Source: Anaerosalibacter sp. Marseille-P3206
Lineage (GTDB): Bacteria > Bacillota > Clostridia > Tissierellales > Sporanaerobacteraceae
DNA: 64,000 bases
Assembly: GCF_900155565.1 (NCBI RefSeq)
Contig: NZ_FUHM01000002.1
Coordinates: 1,054,001-1,118,000 of the forward strand
Direction of reading: 5' to 3'
In this document: positions 55,174 through 64,000 of the stretch, piece by piece
How positions within the stretch are numbered: the stretch's first letter is position 1
Layout of the letters: each line of letters starts with the position of its first letter
Notes under the pieces: generated by a model
Databases searched by the model: none
What the model was told of the DNA's origin: nothing
What the model saw: the letters and a program-made list of their open reading frames with translations, nothing else
Position numbers and translations under genes: made by a program

Positions 55174-56190
55174 TCATTCTATCAATTCTTTCAATTCACC
55201 TTTAATCTTATATGGTACCTCTTTTAATTGTGAAACATCTTTTTTGCCTAAAAGTAACATTAATATTTTAAGCTTGTAGGTCATTTCGTCTACATAATTA
55301 TATGCAGAATCATATCCTTCTTCTAGCAATATTCTCAATATCTTGCCACTTATGCCAACCATCTTGGCTCCTATACATAGAGATTTTATCACATCTTGAG
55401 AATCTCCTATTCCTCCACTGGAGATAATATTTAAATCATCTTTTAAATCTACACACTGTAGAAGACTTAATGCTGTTGGAATTCCCCAAGAATAAATATC
55501 CGAAAAATCTTTTTCCTCACTTCTTCTTCCTTCTATTTCAATGAAATTGGTACCACCTTTTCCTGAAATATCTATATATCTCACTCCAACATCATAAAGC
55601 CTTAAAGCCACGTCCTTCGATATTCCAAAACCTACTTCTTTTACTATTACAGGTATATGAGTATTTTCAACAATATTTCCTATATTGTTGAGTATCCCAC
55701 GAAACTCCCTATCTCCTTCTTTCATGACAAGTTCCTGAACTACATTTAGATGAAGTTGTACTGCATCGGCCTCTATCATTTCTATAGCCTTTTTAACTTG
55801 ACTAAGGTTCATATTAGCGCTTAAATTAGCTATTACTACTCCATCTTTAACTGTATCTCTTACTACTCTAAAAGACTCAGCACTTTCAGCATCATCTAGA
55901 CCAATTGTTTGTGACCCTACCGCTATTGGAATATTAAACTTATAGGCAATGTCCGACAGGTATCGATTTATTTCCCGGGAAAATTCTGTTCCTCCTGTAA
56001 TGGCATTTATCATAATAGGATAATCTACTCTTTTCCCTACAAAATAAGTTAATGTATCTATTTCTTCAAAATTTAACTCGGGAATTGCATTGTGTTCTAA
56101 ATATATATCTTCAAAAAGTGTATTCTGTTCATGAGTAGTTTTAAGGAAGAAATCAATATGTTCCTTCTTCCTATCCCTTCTTGTTTTCAT
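55174..56190 (-). CDS. fni: Type 2 isopentenyl-diphosphate delta-isomerase
   Basis: This 338-aa FMN-dependent enzyme has RRDRKKEHIDFFLKTTH at the start, MINAITGGTEFSREIN, AVGSQTIGL, QLHLNVVQELVMKEGDREF (with the conserved catalytic Gln region), VKEVGFGIS, DISGKGGTNFIEIE and ISSGGIGD. It interconverts IPP and DMAPP for isoprenoid synthesis. It is a single gene and normal in length. Confidence 0.94.
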   Translation of the reverse strand: MKTRRDRKKEHIDFFLKTTHEQNTLFEDIYLEHNAIPELNFEEIDTLTYFVGKRVDYPIMINAITGGTEFSREINRYLSDIAYKFNIPIAVGSQTIGLDDAESAESFRVVRDTVKDGVVIANLSANMNLSQVKKAIEMIEADAVQLHLNVVQELVMKEGDREFRGILNNIGNIVENTHIPVIVKEVGFGISKDVALRLYDVGVRYIDISGKGGTNFIEIEGRRSEEKDFSDIYSWGIPTALSLLQCVDLKDDLNIISSGGIGDSQDVIKSLCIGAKMVGISGKILRILLEEGYDSAYNYVDEMTYKLKILMLLLGKKDVSQLKEVPYKIKGELKELIE

Positions 56191-56216
56191 CCTATCACCT
56201 ATTCTTAATGATTTTA

Positions 56217-57143
56217 CTATTTAAATACATAATTACCAAACATATTATTAACTATTGTATCCAATTCATCTTCATTATATATATAATAATCTCCTTTGCC
56301 AATACGTTTACCTTCTCCAGGAACAGTAGCTGTTTCCATGTTTTCAGTATTTATTTTATTTGCACTAAAAGCCATCTTTGTCAATGTACCTAAAGGAATA
56401 TTGGTATCTACATATTTGTAATATGCACTTACCACCTTAGGTAGCTTTAGTAAGTTTTTAGGCTTTAATGCTTGTTCCATAAATGCTTTCATGAATTGTT
56501 GCTGAGCTCTTATTCTACCTATATCTGCATCCTTATATCCTTTTCTATATCTTAGAAACTGTAAAGATTTATCTCCATCTAGTAACTGTTGTTCACCTTT
56601 CTTTAAATTAATAAGAAGGGGTGGATCTGCTGTTGGATCTGAATAGTACATATCCTTAGGGATGTCTATTGTTACTCCTCCAATAGCATCTACTACCTCC
56701 TTAACTGCTTTATAGTCAACTTTTACAAAGTAGTCTAATTCTATTCCTAAAAGGTCTTTGACAGTTTTCACTGTTAACTCAGGACCGCCATTTGCATGAG
56801 CCGCATTGATTTTTCTTTGCCCTTTGAGTCCTCGTATGTCTACTCTAGTATCTCTTGGAATAGAAAGAATCTTTGTCTTTCCTGATTCAAAATCAATATT
56901 AACTAACATCATGGTATCTGTTCTTGTACCTTTTTGATTTATATCTTTAGCATCTACTCCTAGTAATAAAAAGAGGATTTCGTTCTTTTCTTCAAATTCC
57001 TTAACTTCTTTTTCTACTTCTTCGCCTTCTTCTCCCGCTACTTCTTTATTATTTGAATTTTTAAGAAAATGTCCTAAACCAGCATATACTAAACAAAAGA
57101 CTAATAATGAAATAAAAAAGGTTGCAAAAAATTTCTTTTTCAT
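56217..57143 (-). CDS. LytR-CpsA-Psr family cell-wall ligase
   Basis: The protein is about 308 aa, with an N-terminal anchor (FFATFFISLLVFCLVYAGL), an acidic linker, and the LCP core: LLLGVDAKDINQKGTRTDTMMLVNID, TKILSIPRDTRVDI, INAAHANGGPELTVKTV, and FLRYRKGYKDADIGRIRAQQ. LCP proteins attach anionic polymers to peptidoglycan on the outer face of the membrane. I chose the ATG at 57143, preceded by GAGGTGACA. Confidence 0.92.
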   Translation of the reverse strand: MKKKFFATFFISLLVFCLVYAGLGHFLKNSNNKEVAGEEGEEVEKEVKEFEEKNEILFLLLGVDAKDINQKGTRTDTMMLVNIDFESGKTKILSIPRDTRVDIRGLKGQRKINAAHANGGPELTVKTVKDLLGIELDYFVKVDYKAVKEVVDAIGGVTIDIPKDMYYSDPTADPPLLINLKKGEQQLLDGDKSLQFLRYRKGYKDADIGRIRAQQQFMKAFMEQALKPKNLLKLPKVVSAYYKYVDTNIPLGTLTKMAFSANKINTENMETATVPGEGKRIGKGDYYIYNEDELDTIVNNMFGNYVFK

Positions 57144-57230
57144 GTTGTCACCTCTATTTTTATAAAATACCATAACCTAAATCATACTATAGCTAACAGT
57201 TTTTTTCAATGAAATAATATTCCCTAAAAT

Positions 57231-57267
57231 AGAAGTAGGCAAATAAGTAAACTATTTGCCTACTTCT
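57231..57267 (-). terminator. Terminator of the PII-like/antiporter operon
   Basis: AGAAGTAGGCAAATA (57231-57245) pairs perfectly with its complement at 57253-57267, overlapping the antiporter's last codons. Confidence 0.75.
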
Positions 57268-58433
57268 ATTTCTCCTGCTTTGATAAGAGCTATTTTTGTA
57301 ATCATAGGACCAACTAATTCATATATTACCGTACCTGCTAAAACAATTGTCCTAGCCTGTGCTCCATAGGGAGATGGTAAGGTGTTTTGAGCTACCATAG
57401 AAAGTCCTATTGCAACACCAGCTTGTGGAATTAATGTAAAACCTAAATATTTTTGCACGGTCTTTGGAAAATTTGCAATTTTTGATCCTAAAAACGCACC
57501 CAACATCTTTCCTACTACTCTTACTATTACATATACAATACCAATTAAACCTACTTCTTTTAATATTGATAAATTTAATTGAACACCTGCAATAGTAAAG
57601 AAGGAAATGAGAACTGGTGGTGTAAATCTTTCTACTGTAGTAAAAGCTTTTTTGTTATTTGGATCTAAATTAGTTAGTGTTGCTCCTACCATCATGCAGG
57701 CCAACAGAGATGATAGTTCTAAACTAATAGCAATACCTGCAGTTGCGAAAAGTGTGGCAATAACTAATGAAAGGAGTCCGTCTTCTCCTTTTGCTTTTTT
57801 ACATAAGTAAGTTAAAAGTATTCCCATAATAAAACCTATAAGCAAAGCAAAAAATATTTCTAATAGAGGAATAAATATTATTTTTACAATTGAAATACTT
57901 TCTGTATTAGAAACTAAAGCCTTTGCAATAGTTGTAGATATACCAAAAGCAATTATCCCTACAGCATCATCTATGGCTACTACTGGAAGTAATGTATTAA
58001 CTAAAGGACCTTTTGCCTTATATTGACGAATAACCATTAGTGTAGCTGCTGGTGCAGTAGCAGCTGCTATAGCTCCCAAAACTAAACTAAAAGGAATAGA
58101 TTGTTTTAAAACAAATATCATAACTAAATCAACTAAAGCTACTGCTGTAAGTGCTTCAAAAACTGTAATAGTTATAATACCCTTCCCCAGTCTTTTCAAG
58201 TTTTGTATATTGAATTCACTACCAATACTATAAGCAATAAAAGAAAGAGCAGCCTCAGATATTATAGAAAGCTTGTCCGAACTTTCTTGCGGAATAATAC
58301 CTAGGACCGATGGGCCTATTATAAGGCCTGCTATCAAATAACCTGTTACATTAGGTAGTTTAAATTTTGACAATATCTTTGCCATAATCATACCTGTAAA
58401 TAGTATTATACCTAAGTAAAATAACATATGCAT
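57252..58433 (-). CDS. CPA2-type cation:proton antiporter
   Basis: This 393-aa protein has about twelve helices and the Na+/H+ exchanger pattern (LPNVTGYLIAGLIIGPSVLGIIP, AAATAPAATLMVIRQ, VVAIDDAVGIIAFGIS with the Asp-Asp pair, and IPQAGVAIGLSMVAQ). No TrkA or UspA domain is fused. A PII-like gene precedes it by 13 bp and may provide the regulation those domains give elsewhere. Confidence 0.92.
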   Translation of the reverse strand: MHMLFYLGIILFTGMIMAKILSKFKLPNVTGYLIAGLIIGPSVLGIIPQESSDKLSIISEAALSFIAYSIGSEFNIQNLKRLGKGIITITVFEALTAVALVDLVMIFVLKQSIPFSLVLGAIAAATAPAATLMVIRQYKAKGPLVNTLLPVVAIDDAVGIIAFGISTTIAKALVSNTESISIVKIIFIPLLEIFFALLIGFIMGILLTYLCKKAKGEDGLLSLVIATLFATAGIAISLELSSLLACMMVGATLTNLDPNNKKAFTTVERFTPPVLISFFTIAGVQLNLSILKEVGLIGIVYVIVRVVGKMLGAFLGSKIANFPKTVQKYLGFTLIPQAGVAIGLSMVAQNTLPSPYGAQARTIVLAGTVIYELVGPMITKIALIKAGEIEVGK

Positions 58434-58446
58434 TTTTAATCATCCT

Positions 58447-58788
58447 TTACTTATTGATTCCGTCAGTGAAATTAACCGGTACTGTAAACATTATCCCTAC
58501 TCCATCTTTATTTAAATCTCCTATAACCCTTTTTACACAATCTACAGCAATAGGGACTTTTTCACTACTTAGCACTGTAAATATAGTTTTGTTAAAAGGC
58601 CTGTTCTCATTAAGCATCATCTTCAGAGAACCAAATAAAGGTATATCATCACTGTGATCATCAGCAAGAACACGTATCATACCCATGCTATCTACTATAG
58701 TTGCTCCTCTGATTCCACAATTATTGAATTCTACCATTAGGTCTTCAAGTAAATCTATTTTATTCAGTACAATTACTAATGCTTCCAT
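58447..58788 (-). CDS. PII-like regulator paired with an antiporter
   Basis: This 113-aa protein has a PII-like fold pattern: LVIVLNKIDLLEDLMVEFNNCGIRGATIVDSMGM, a divergent middle, and GVGIMFTVPVNFTDGI at the end, matching GTGIIFTLPV in the DUF1538-linked protein. It lies directly before the CPA2 antiporter gene, so it likely reports a nucleotide or ion signal to it. The ligand cannot be read from the sequence. Confidence 0.75.
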   Translation of the reverse strand: MEALVIVLNKIDLLEDLMVEFNNCGIRGATIVDSMGMIRVLADDHSDDIPLFGSLKMMLNENRPFNKTIFTVLSSEKVPIAVDCVKRVIGDLNKDGVGIMFTVPVNFTDGINK

Positions 58789-58829
58789 TTCATCGCCTCC
58801 TCCACTTTTTTAATTATATTCCTCACAAA

Positions 58830-59447
58830 TTATTTTTTCAATATTTTTGAAACATATTTATTGCTTTCTATATAAAATCTAAGGGGAAAATCTCTAGCTT
58901 CTTCAGCATAGTCAATTCCTATTCTCTTGTCAGTTATTATATCAAATTTATCATTTAACCCCTCTTCAATATACAATCTATCACCACATAGATCTTCTCC
59001 ATTTAAAGACTTTTCAATATTCATTGCTTTAGAAAGTTTTCCCGGTCCATTGGTTAAATTTATTATTTGCTTTTTTGTAAGTTCATCTAATGACTTTTTA
59101 TAACGGTTCAATGCCATATCCTCAATTCCTTCTAATGGCTCTATTCCTCTTATGAGCACTGCTTCTGGGGTTCCCTCTTCCTTAGTCACCACATTAAGAA
59201 GATAATACATACCATATATTATATATATATATGCTCTTCCTGAAGGACCATACATGATTTCAACTCTTGCTGTTCTTTTGCCTCCATAAGAATGAGCTGC
59301 TTTATCAATAACACCTAAATAAGCTTCTGTTTCAACAATTTTCCCTTTCAATACCTTTCCATTTATATTGTGTACTAAAGTTTTACCAAGAAGTTCCTTA
59401 GCTACAATCACAGTATCTCTATTATAAAAATCTCTTTTTAGTTTCAA
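58830..59447 (-). CDS. mpg: DNA-3-methyladenine glycosylase (AAG/Mpg type)
   Basis: This 205-aa protein has the AAG fold signatures: LAKELLGKTLVH in divergent form (VAKELLGKTLV), IVETEAYLGVIDKAAHSYGGKRTAR with the catalytic Glu, GRAYIYIIYGMYYLLNVV, and AVLIRGIEP. It removes alkylated purines for base excision repair. The start is TTG at 59447 with GGAAGGAATG upstream; no ATG fits. Confidence 0.93.
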   Translation of the reverse strand: MKLKRDFYNRDTVIVAKELLGKTLVHNINGKVLKGKIVETEAYLGVIDKAAHSYGGKRTARVEIMYGPSGRAYIYIIYGMYYLLNVVTKEEGTPEAVLIRGIEPLEGIEDMALNRYKKSLDELTKKQIINLTNGPGKLSKAMNIEKSLNGEDLCGDRLYIEEGLNDKFDIITDKRIGIDYAEEARDFPLRFYIESNKYVSKILKK

Positions 59448-59467
59448 TTAATACATTCCTTCCCTAA

Positions 59468-59498
59468 AAAAGTGGAGCCTAACACTCCACTTTTTTCA
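59468..59498. terminator. Hairpin upstream of mpg
   Basis: AAAAGTGGAG and CTCCACTTTT pair around a short loop and are followed by T on the plus strand. Confidence 0.6.
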
Positions 59499-59570
59499 TT
59501 AAAATACCTCCCCTTGTTTACTTATTATATACCATAAAATAAAATTATTATCAACTCAAAGGCAAAAAAA

Positions 59571-59616
59571 TTGGCATAGTTCCTTTTGTTGAAGGGGTAT
59601 AGAACTATGCCATTGG
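59571..59616 (-). terminator. Terminator of the lipoprotein gene
   Basis: ATTGGCATAGTTC and GAACTATGCCAT form the stem; the minus strand continues into a seven-T run. Confidence 0.75.
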
Positions 59617-59621
59617 TGGGC

Positions 59622-60584
59622 TTATTTATGTTCTTCTAAGTTTCCTATAGCTTCAGTGTTTAAATCTATAATCTTAGAAGTAACAACATCATCAATTATA
59701 TAATTATTTTCTTCTATCACTTTTAAGTATTTGCTAATAATATTACCTGTTATCCCTTCTTTATCATTGGATATGGTTTTTTTATAGCTGTTAAGCACGT
59801 CTTCAATTATCTTTTTGTCTTCTCTATTGTATATTGGAGTATTGTCTCCTCCTTGCATATACATGACTAAGTATTCACCATAAAGTCTAGTTATCTCTTC
59901 ACTTTTAACTCCATCAACGTATTTTCTCAAATATTTTTCTATATTTATAAGTCTATCTGCTAAATCATCCCAAGATATAATTAGTCCTGCATCTCTCATT
60001 GGAGGATTATCTAAATGAATAGCCATAATATTAATATACTCTGCCATTTCATCTGAAATATACTGCTTGTATCCATTTAGAGCATTGTAGTCTATTGCTG
60101 GATAAAAAGCTCCCTCTGCACTAACTATTTTATATTTCCCATCAATAATATTAGTCACAAGTTTTTTCAATTCTTCATCTTCTATAGAATTAACTTTGTT
60201 TGAATCAAATTCATAATTAGGGAAAACTTTTGCTAGAGTAGATTGTCTATCTTCTTTGAAAAATTCATCCATATAATGAATTGCATAGCTTTCCTGCATA
60301 CATTCTAATTCTATAACCATCTTTTCTGCAAATTCAGGAGATGCTTTTGATATATTTTCATCAATATACTTGGCTAATTTATAGGGCTCACTATTTTCTT
60401 TGATTAATACTTCAAAATCTCTTTCTATTTTTTCTTTTTCTCTCTTTTCTACTTGTGCCATCTCTTCTTCTACTTTTTTAGGATCTTCCCCATCCTTTTC
60501 TTTATTCGCTTTTACTGTGCACCCAGCTACAGAGATTATTAATATTAATCCAACTACTAAAAGTAAGTACTTTTTCTTCATCAT
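59622..60584 (-). CDS. Predicted lipoprotein of unknown function
   Basis: This 320-aa protein has a lipoprotein signal ending in LILIISVAGC (Cys about residue 22). A charged helical linker (KKVEEEMAQVEKREKEKIERDFEV) and a soluble helical domain with no recognised motif follow. It is probably tethered to the outer face of the membrane. It is a single-gene unit with its own terminator. Confidence 0.75.
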   Translation of the reverse strand: MMKKKYLLLVVGLILIISVAGCTVKANKEKDGEDPKKVEEEMAQVEKREKEKIERDFEVLIKENSEPYKLAKYIDENISKASPEFAEKMVIELECMQESYAIHYMDEFFKEDRQSTLAKVFPNYEFDSNKVNSIEDEELKKLVTNIIDGKYKIVSAEGAFYPAIDYNALNGYKQYISDEMAEYINIMAIHLDNPPMRDAGLIISWDDLADRLINIEKYLRKYVDGVKSEEITRLYGEYLVMYMQGGDNTPIYNREDKKIIEDVLNSYKKTISNDKEGITGNIISKYLKVIEENNYIIDDVVTSKIIDLNTEAIGNLEEHK

Positions 60585-60791
60585 AATATTACCTCTTTCG
60601 TTTTTCTTAAATAACTTCTTTATCTATTATACCCTATTTTTATTAATTTTGTATAATAATTTATTTCATATTATTCTATTATCAATGAACTATATTAAAT
60701 ATATCAAATCTAGCTCTTGAAATCGTTACAAAACAGTTACAAAATTAGTCCCTTTAAAATTAATAATCTTATTTTTATCTTTTACTATCAA

Positions 60792-62732
60792 TTATTTGTT
60801 AAAAATTGATTGCAGGTTTTTTCCTACTGCTTTTAGCAATTCTTTAGGTAGTTTTTCTACTTGTTCGCCGACCATTATCCCCCGTGGTTGTTTATATCCT
60901 TCATTCCATACGAAATTAAATATTTTTTCATTGGTTTTAATATTTTTACCTATTTGAAATGCATATATTTCAACATTCTTAGATATCAACTCCTGTACAG
61001 CTTCTTTTGTAGACCCTGGAAAACTTGACGCGCCATCTGTAATTTCAAAAACTATCTTCATTTGTTTACCTTTTTTAAGTTCACTTTCCTGTATGGGCAT
61101 AATGCTATTAGATATTTCCCTAAGGCAACTAGCATCATCAGTAGCTCCATCTGTTGCATCTAACTTTACAATTGAGCGAATTATATCACTTTTTTCTTTT
61201 TCTTTTCCATTATTATCGTTAAATTCTTTAACATTATAATACTTACTGCCAAAAAACCAAGTTTCGCTTAAAACTTCTACTTTTTGATTTAATTGTTTTC
61301 CATTAATTTTCAGATACCGATTGAAATCATCTATTGACAGTAATGTCACTGCCAAAGCTTTTCTTGCTGCCTCAATTTTTGATTCATTCATTGAGCCTGA
61401 ATTGTCTATCACAAAAGAAATCTCTATTCTCTCAGGCAATATATCTGTTTGAGGCTCTAGTAAATATCGGTTGAAAATCGGAAGATTTTTGTAATTGCCC
61501 TTTTTTTCAGCCTCTACAAAATCTGGATAATAGTCAATAAAATTATCAATATCTAACTTTCCCTTTATTTGACCATCTTTTTTTACATTTATTTCTTTTT
61601 TAGCATCTCCTATAAGCTTTTCCCAAAATTTACGCATTTGTTCCCTTTCCGATTTCATTTTATTTGAATAAAACTGAAACAATTGTTGATCTGTTTGACT
61701 AATCCCATAAGGAGTTAAATCAACCTTACCTTCCCTGGTATTTTTTACACTTACGCTTATTTGGTCTCTTTTATCTAGCATTTCTTCTAAAATCTTTTCC
61801 TCTTCTTCTTGGGTAGATTCAAATGAATCTATTATCTCATCTACTTCAGATTGTTCAAAAGGATTTTTATTTCCTTTAAGTTTTTCTTTTTGCTGTCTTT
61901 TTGATTTATAAAATATCATGTCATCAATTTCTTCTTTCCACAATTGTTCAAAAACTGGAAAGATAAATGAACGAAGAAATTGATCTCTTTCTACAATTCC
62001 CTGATCATTATTAATCTGTCTAACTAATTGATAATGAATAAAGTCAAAAAAAGGTTGATTAAAAATTTTTCTATCAAAGGGATTTTGGGCACATCCTTTT
62101 ATTTTAGGCTCTACTTGATATAATTCAATGATTAAAAAACTATTTGCAAAAGCTCTATGTCTAGGCATTTTAAGAATGGACTCTATGGTTTTACCTACTT
62201 GTTCCATATATGAAGCAATTTTCTCAAAATTTTCTTCATCCCTATATATAGGACACATCTGCAAAACCCTTAAGAACGCTACTTGCTTATCCAGTAAACG
62301 TAATAAGTCAAGAATTTCTTTTCTCACATAATTCAAAATAATTTTGGGTTGATATGCCTGATCTTTTTCTAACCCTTCTTTTTTTATCCTAGCTAGAATA
62401 TAAATTGTCATCCGATCAATTTCTTTCTGCCAATCATTTTTTCTATTCAGATATTTTTTAGTTTGCTTTTTCCAATCAGGATAGAGGGCTAACTCATAGT
62501 AGATATGCCACATTATTTGATTTTCATCTAATTTCCTATCCAAAAAGCTTTGAAGTGGCAAATATAAAACCCCCTTTGAAGGGTCTAATAGAAATCTTTC
62601 AAATTTAGGATGGGAAATATACATCAAACTAGAATCTCCTGTAAATGTAGCTAATGAGCGTTGCTGTTTTCGCAAAAATTCTTCAAAATGTTTTTTAGAT
62701 TCTTCGATTAGGATTTGTTCATCAAATTCAAA
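60792..62732 (-). CDS. vWA-domain protein (metallopeptidase-like N-terminus)
   Basis: The protein is about 646 aa. The first 400 residues are helical and charged, with a segment (LPLQSFLDRKLDENQIMWHIYYELALYPDW) resembling the degenerate metallopeptidase region of some vWA proteins. A von Willebrand A domain follows with the MIDAS motif FVIDNSGSMNE, a TDGATDDAS loop and FEITDGASSFPG. The start is an ATG at 62732 with GGAGGGAG upstream. It follows the beta-propeller gene by 14 bp. Such proteins usually work with MoxR-type AAA ATPases; none is visible inside the window. Confidence 0.82.
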   Translation of the reverse strand, partial: FEFDEQILIEESKKHFEEFLRKQQRSLATFTGDSSLMYISHPKFERFLLDPSKGVLYLPLQSFLDRKLDENQIMWHIYYELALYPDWKKQTKKYLNRKNDWQKEIDRMTIYILARIKKEGLEKDQAYQPKIILNYVRKEILDLLRLLDKQVAFLRVLQMCPIYRDEENFEKIASYMEQVGKTIESILKMPRHRAFANSFLIIELYQVEPKIKGCAQNPFDRKIFNQPFFDFIHYQLVRQINNDQGIVERDQFLRSFIFPVFEQLWKEEIDDMIFYKSKRQQKEKLKGNKNPFEQSEVDEIIDSFESTQEEEEKILEEMLDKRDQISVSVKNTREGKVDLTPYGISQTDQQLFQFYSNKMKSEREQMRKFWEKLIGDAKKEINVKKDGQIKGKLDIDNFIDYYPDFVEAEKKGNYKNLPIFNRYLLEPQTDILPERIEISFVIDNSGSMNESKIEAARKALAVTLLSIDDFNRYLKINGKQLNQKVEVLSETWFFGSKYYNVKEFNDNNGKEKEKSDIIRSIVKLDATDGATDDASCLREISNSIMPIQESELKKGKQMKIVFEITDGASSFPGSTKEAVQELISKNVEIYAFQIGKNIKTNEKIFNFVWNEGYKQPRGIMVGEQVEKLPKELLKAVGKNLQSIFNK

Positions 62733-62746
62733 CATGCCTCTCCCTC

Positions 62747-63973
62747 CTATTGATACAGTGGCAAATCCCATAAGTCCTTTGGTGTATTGATTCTATCAAT
62801 TTCTAATAGATTTAATTTGCCTTCTATATCCATAAGTAGATATTTTGAAATGTCAAATTTTATGACATTTGTAAAAAACACATCTTCAATTGTTGTATCT
62901 TCATTCAGGTACCAATTTCCAAAGTTCATTTCAAATAAATATATGATTCCATCTTCACTTAAAACTATAGCTGTGCCTTTTTTAGATTGAACATCAAATA
63001 AATTACCTTTTAAATCATCTATTTCCATCTTTATATCTATTGTATCTTCATATAAAGAAAATATTTTAAGCTGTCCTTTATTTCCTATGGCTATAAGAGA
63101 ATCCTTTTTGCCATCTTCATTCTCTAGAAATCTAATTGCTCTTATTTCATCATTTAGCAAATCTATTTCTTTGATAATACTAAGTTGTTTGTTATCATAT
63201 TTAATTAAATATAATCTTCCTGTCTTTGTTCCAACTACAAAATAATCATGACTTATTTTTTCCATTGTAGCCCAATTTGAAACACTACAATATATATCCT
63301 CATGAAATATCAATTGATATTCATCTTTTTCTTTTATTATTTCAAATAAACTTAACTTTTCTTCTCCATTCTCAGCTATAAATAAAGTATCATTAATTGC
63401 TAAACATCTTCCAAATACACTAAAATCATACTCTATTTGAATTCTTTTAACTTCAATTTGTCCGTTGGCATCAGGTATTTGTTCAAAATTATCACATGAA
63501 ATTAAATAGCATCCACCTATAGCTCCAAAAAGCAAAATTTCTTTATCATTTAATTTATATATAAATGAAATTCTCTCCTTTATATCTTTGATAGGAGCAC
63601 TCCACTCTACTTCAATTTGATCATCATCAGAAGTATCTATATAAAAAAATTGAACACTTCTATCTACACTAGCTGTAATGAAGAGATTTTCATTAATTCT
63701 TAATATGCTTTCTATAAAACTATTAAAACTAAATGCTCCCAATTGTTTTGTCTGATTTATTAGCATTGAAGTTTCTATGACATTGTTTTTGTAAACTCGA
63801 TAATATGGAATCAATTCAGCCAATAAGGCTTCCTCAATTTGCGAAAGTTTTTCTAATTGTTCTTCAAAATCTTCATTCAAAATTCCATTTGTTTGACATT
63901 CATTCAACTTTTTTCTTAGATTTTCAACTTGATTCTTGAAGTCATTTCCATCCACCGACAAATTTATTTTCAT
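62747..63973 (-). CDS. Coiled-coil plus WD40-like beta-propeller protein
   Basis: This 408-aa protein has an N-terminal coiled coil (about residues 10-55). Repeated four-strand units follow with spaced Asp/Ser-aromatic patterns (FITASVDRSVQFFYID, FVVGTKTGRLYLIKYD, SLIAIGNKGQLKIFSLY, AIVLSEDGIIYLFEMN), consistent with a six- or seven-bladed propeller. It is expected to be a protein-interaction platform. GGGGGAG precedes the ATG. The bases just upstream end another frame (ILRR then stop near 63985), so it is part of a longer operon cut by the window edge. Confidence 0.78.
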   Translation of the reverse strand: MKINLSVDGNDFKNQVENLRKKLNECQTNGILNEDFEEQLEKLSQIEEALLAELIPYYRVYKNNVIETSMLINQTKQLGAFSFNSFIESILRINENLFITASVDRSVQFFYIDTSDDDQIEVEWSAPIKDIKERISFIYKLNDKEILLFGAIGGCYLISCDNFEQIPDANGQIEVKRIQIEYDFSVFGRCLAINDTLFIAENGEEKLSLFEIIKEKDEYQLIFHEDIYCSVSNWATMEKISHDYFVVGTKTGRLYLIKYDNKQLSIIKEIDLLNDEIRAIRFLENEDGKKDSLIAIGNKGQLKIFSLYEDTIDIKMEIDDLKGNLFDVQSKKGTAIVLSEDGIIYLFEMNFGNWYLNEDTTIEDVFFTNVIKFDISKYLLMDIEGKLNLLEIDRINTPKDLWDLPLYQ

Positions 63974-64000
63974 TCTTCTCCCCCATTATCTTCTAAGTAT

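Overview
The window is AT-rich and reads as one stretch of chromosome from a strictly anaerobic, amino-acid-fermenting low-GC Firmicute, most likely Clostridia/Tissierellia. This rests on AGGAGG-type ribosome sites with frequent TTG/GTG starts, [FeFe]-hydrogenase maturases, methionine gamma-lyase, a cobalamin-controlled Cbi cobalt transporter, an S-layer-homology protein, an alanine/glutamine-type sodium symporter and clostridial type I-B CRISPR repeats. No rRNA or tRNA gene was recognised.

Layout. 1-3034: the 5' part of a SWIM/SNF2-type gene, then a 104-aa orphan with an attenuator-like leader and a HepT/MntA (HEPN/MNT) toxin-antitoxin pair, bracketed by an 86-bp near-perfect direct repeat. 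3105-5920: cbiMNQO under a cobalamin riboswitch with its terminator. 5959-25577: a complete type I-B CRISPR-Cas locus, with a 107-repeat array, cas2-cas1-cas4-cas3-cas5-cas7-cas8b-cas6 preceded by a transposase-like HTH gene, and a 36-repeat second array. All of these run on the minus strand. 25636-33072: AAA ATPase, YcdB/SLH surface protein, nuclease-helicase and M29 aminopeptidase. 33088-46213: transporters and regulators, including an ECF S-component, MATE, PII-like with DUF1538, a GlnK/GlnL-like two-component system beside an AGCS symporter, methionine gamma-lyase, EamA and a GntR-controlled ABC exporter. 46242-48027: an intact IS1182-type element inserted in a long palindrome. 48028-55058: bioY with a BirA operator, HD-GYP, the hydrogenase maturation operon (TM1266-like, hydE, hydG, hydF) and birA. 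55174-64000: fni, LCP protein, a PII-like/antiporter pair, 3-methyladenine glycosylase, a lipoprotein, and a vWA plus beta-propeller pair cut by the window end.

Most notable signal. Divergent from the cas operon, at about 22748-22845 on the plus strand, is a miniature crRNA-like gene: two degenerate copies of the CRISPR repeat around a 23-nt spacer-like segment, closed by a terminator. In the exact register set by the crRNA 5' handle, its spacer matches the start region of the cas transcript (22649-22665) at 16 of 17 positions. The one mismatch is at position 6, the base flipped out in type I Cascade. The target lies at the predicted start of a perfect TTGACA-N17-TATAAT promoter. This is the architecture expected of a CreR-type autorepressor RNA by which Cascade shuts down its own operon. 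The two arrays use repeats that differ at one end, yet share near-identical leaders and a structured hairpin beyond them.

Other links: birA and its likely target operator at bioY lie about 6 kb apart; two PII-like genes each sit with a different membrane transporter; the hydrogenase operon has a structured leader ending in a terminator; and the GntR gene has a perfect 16-bp inverted repeat as its likely operator.
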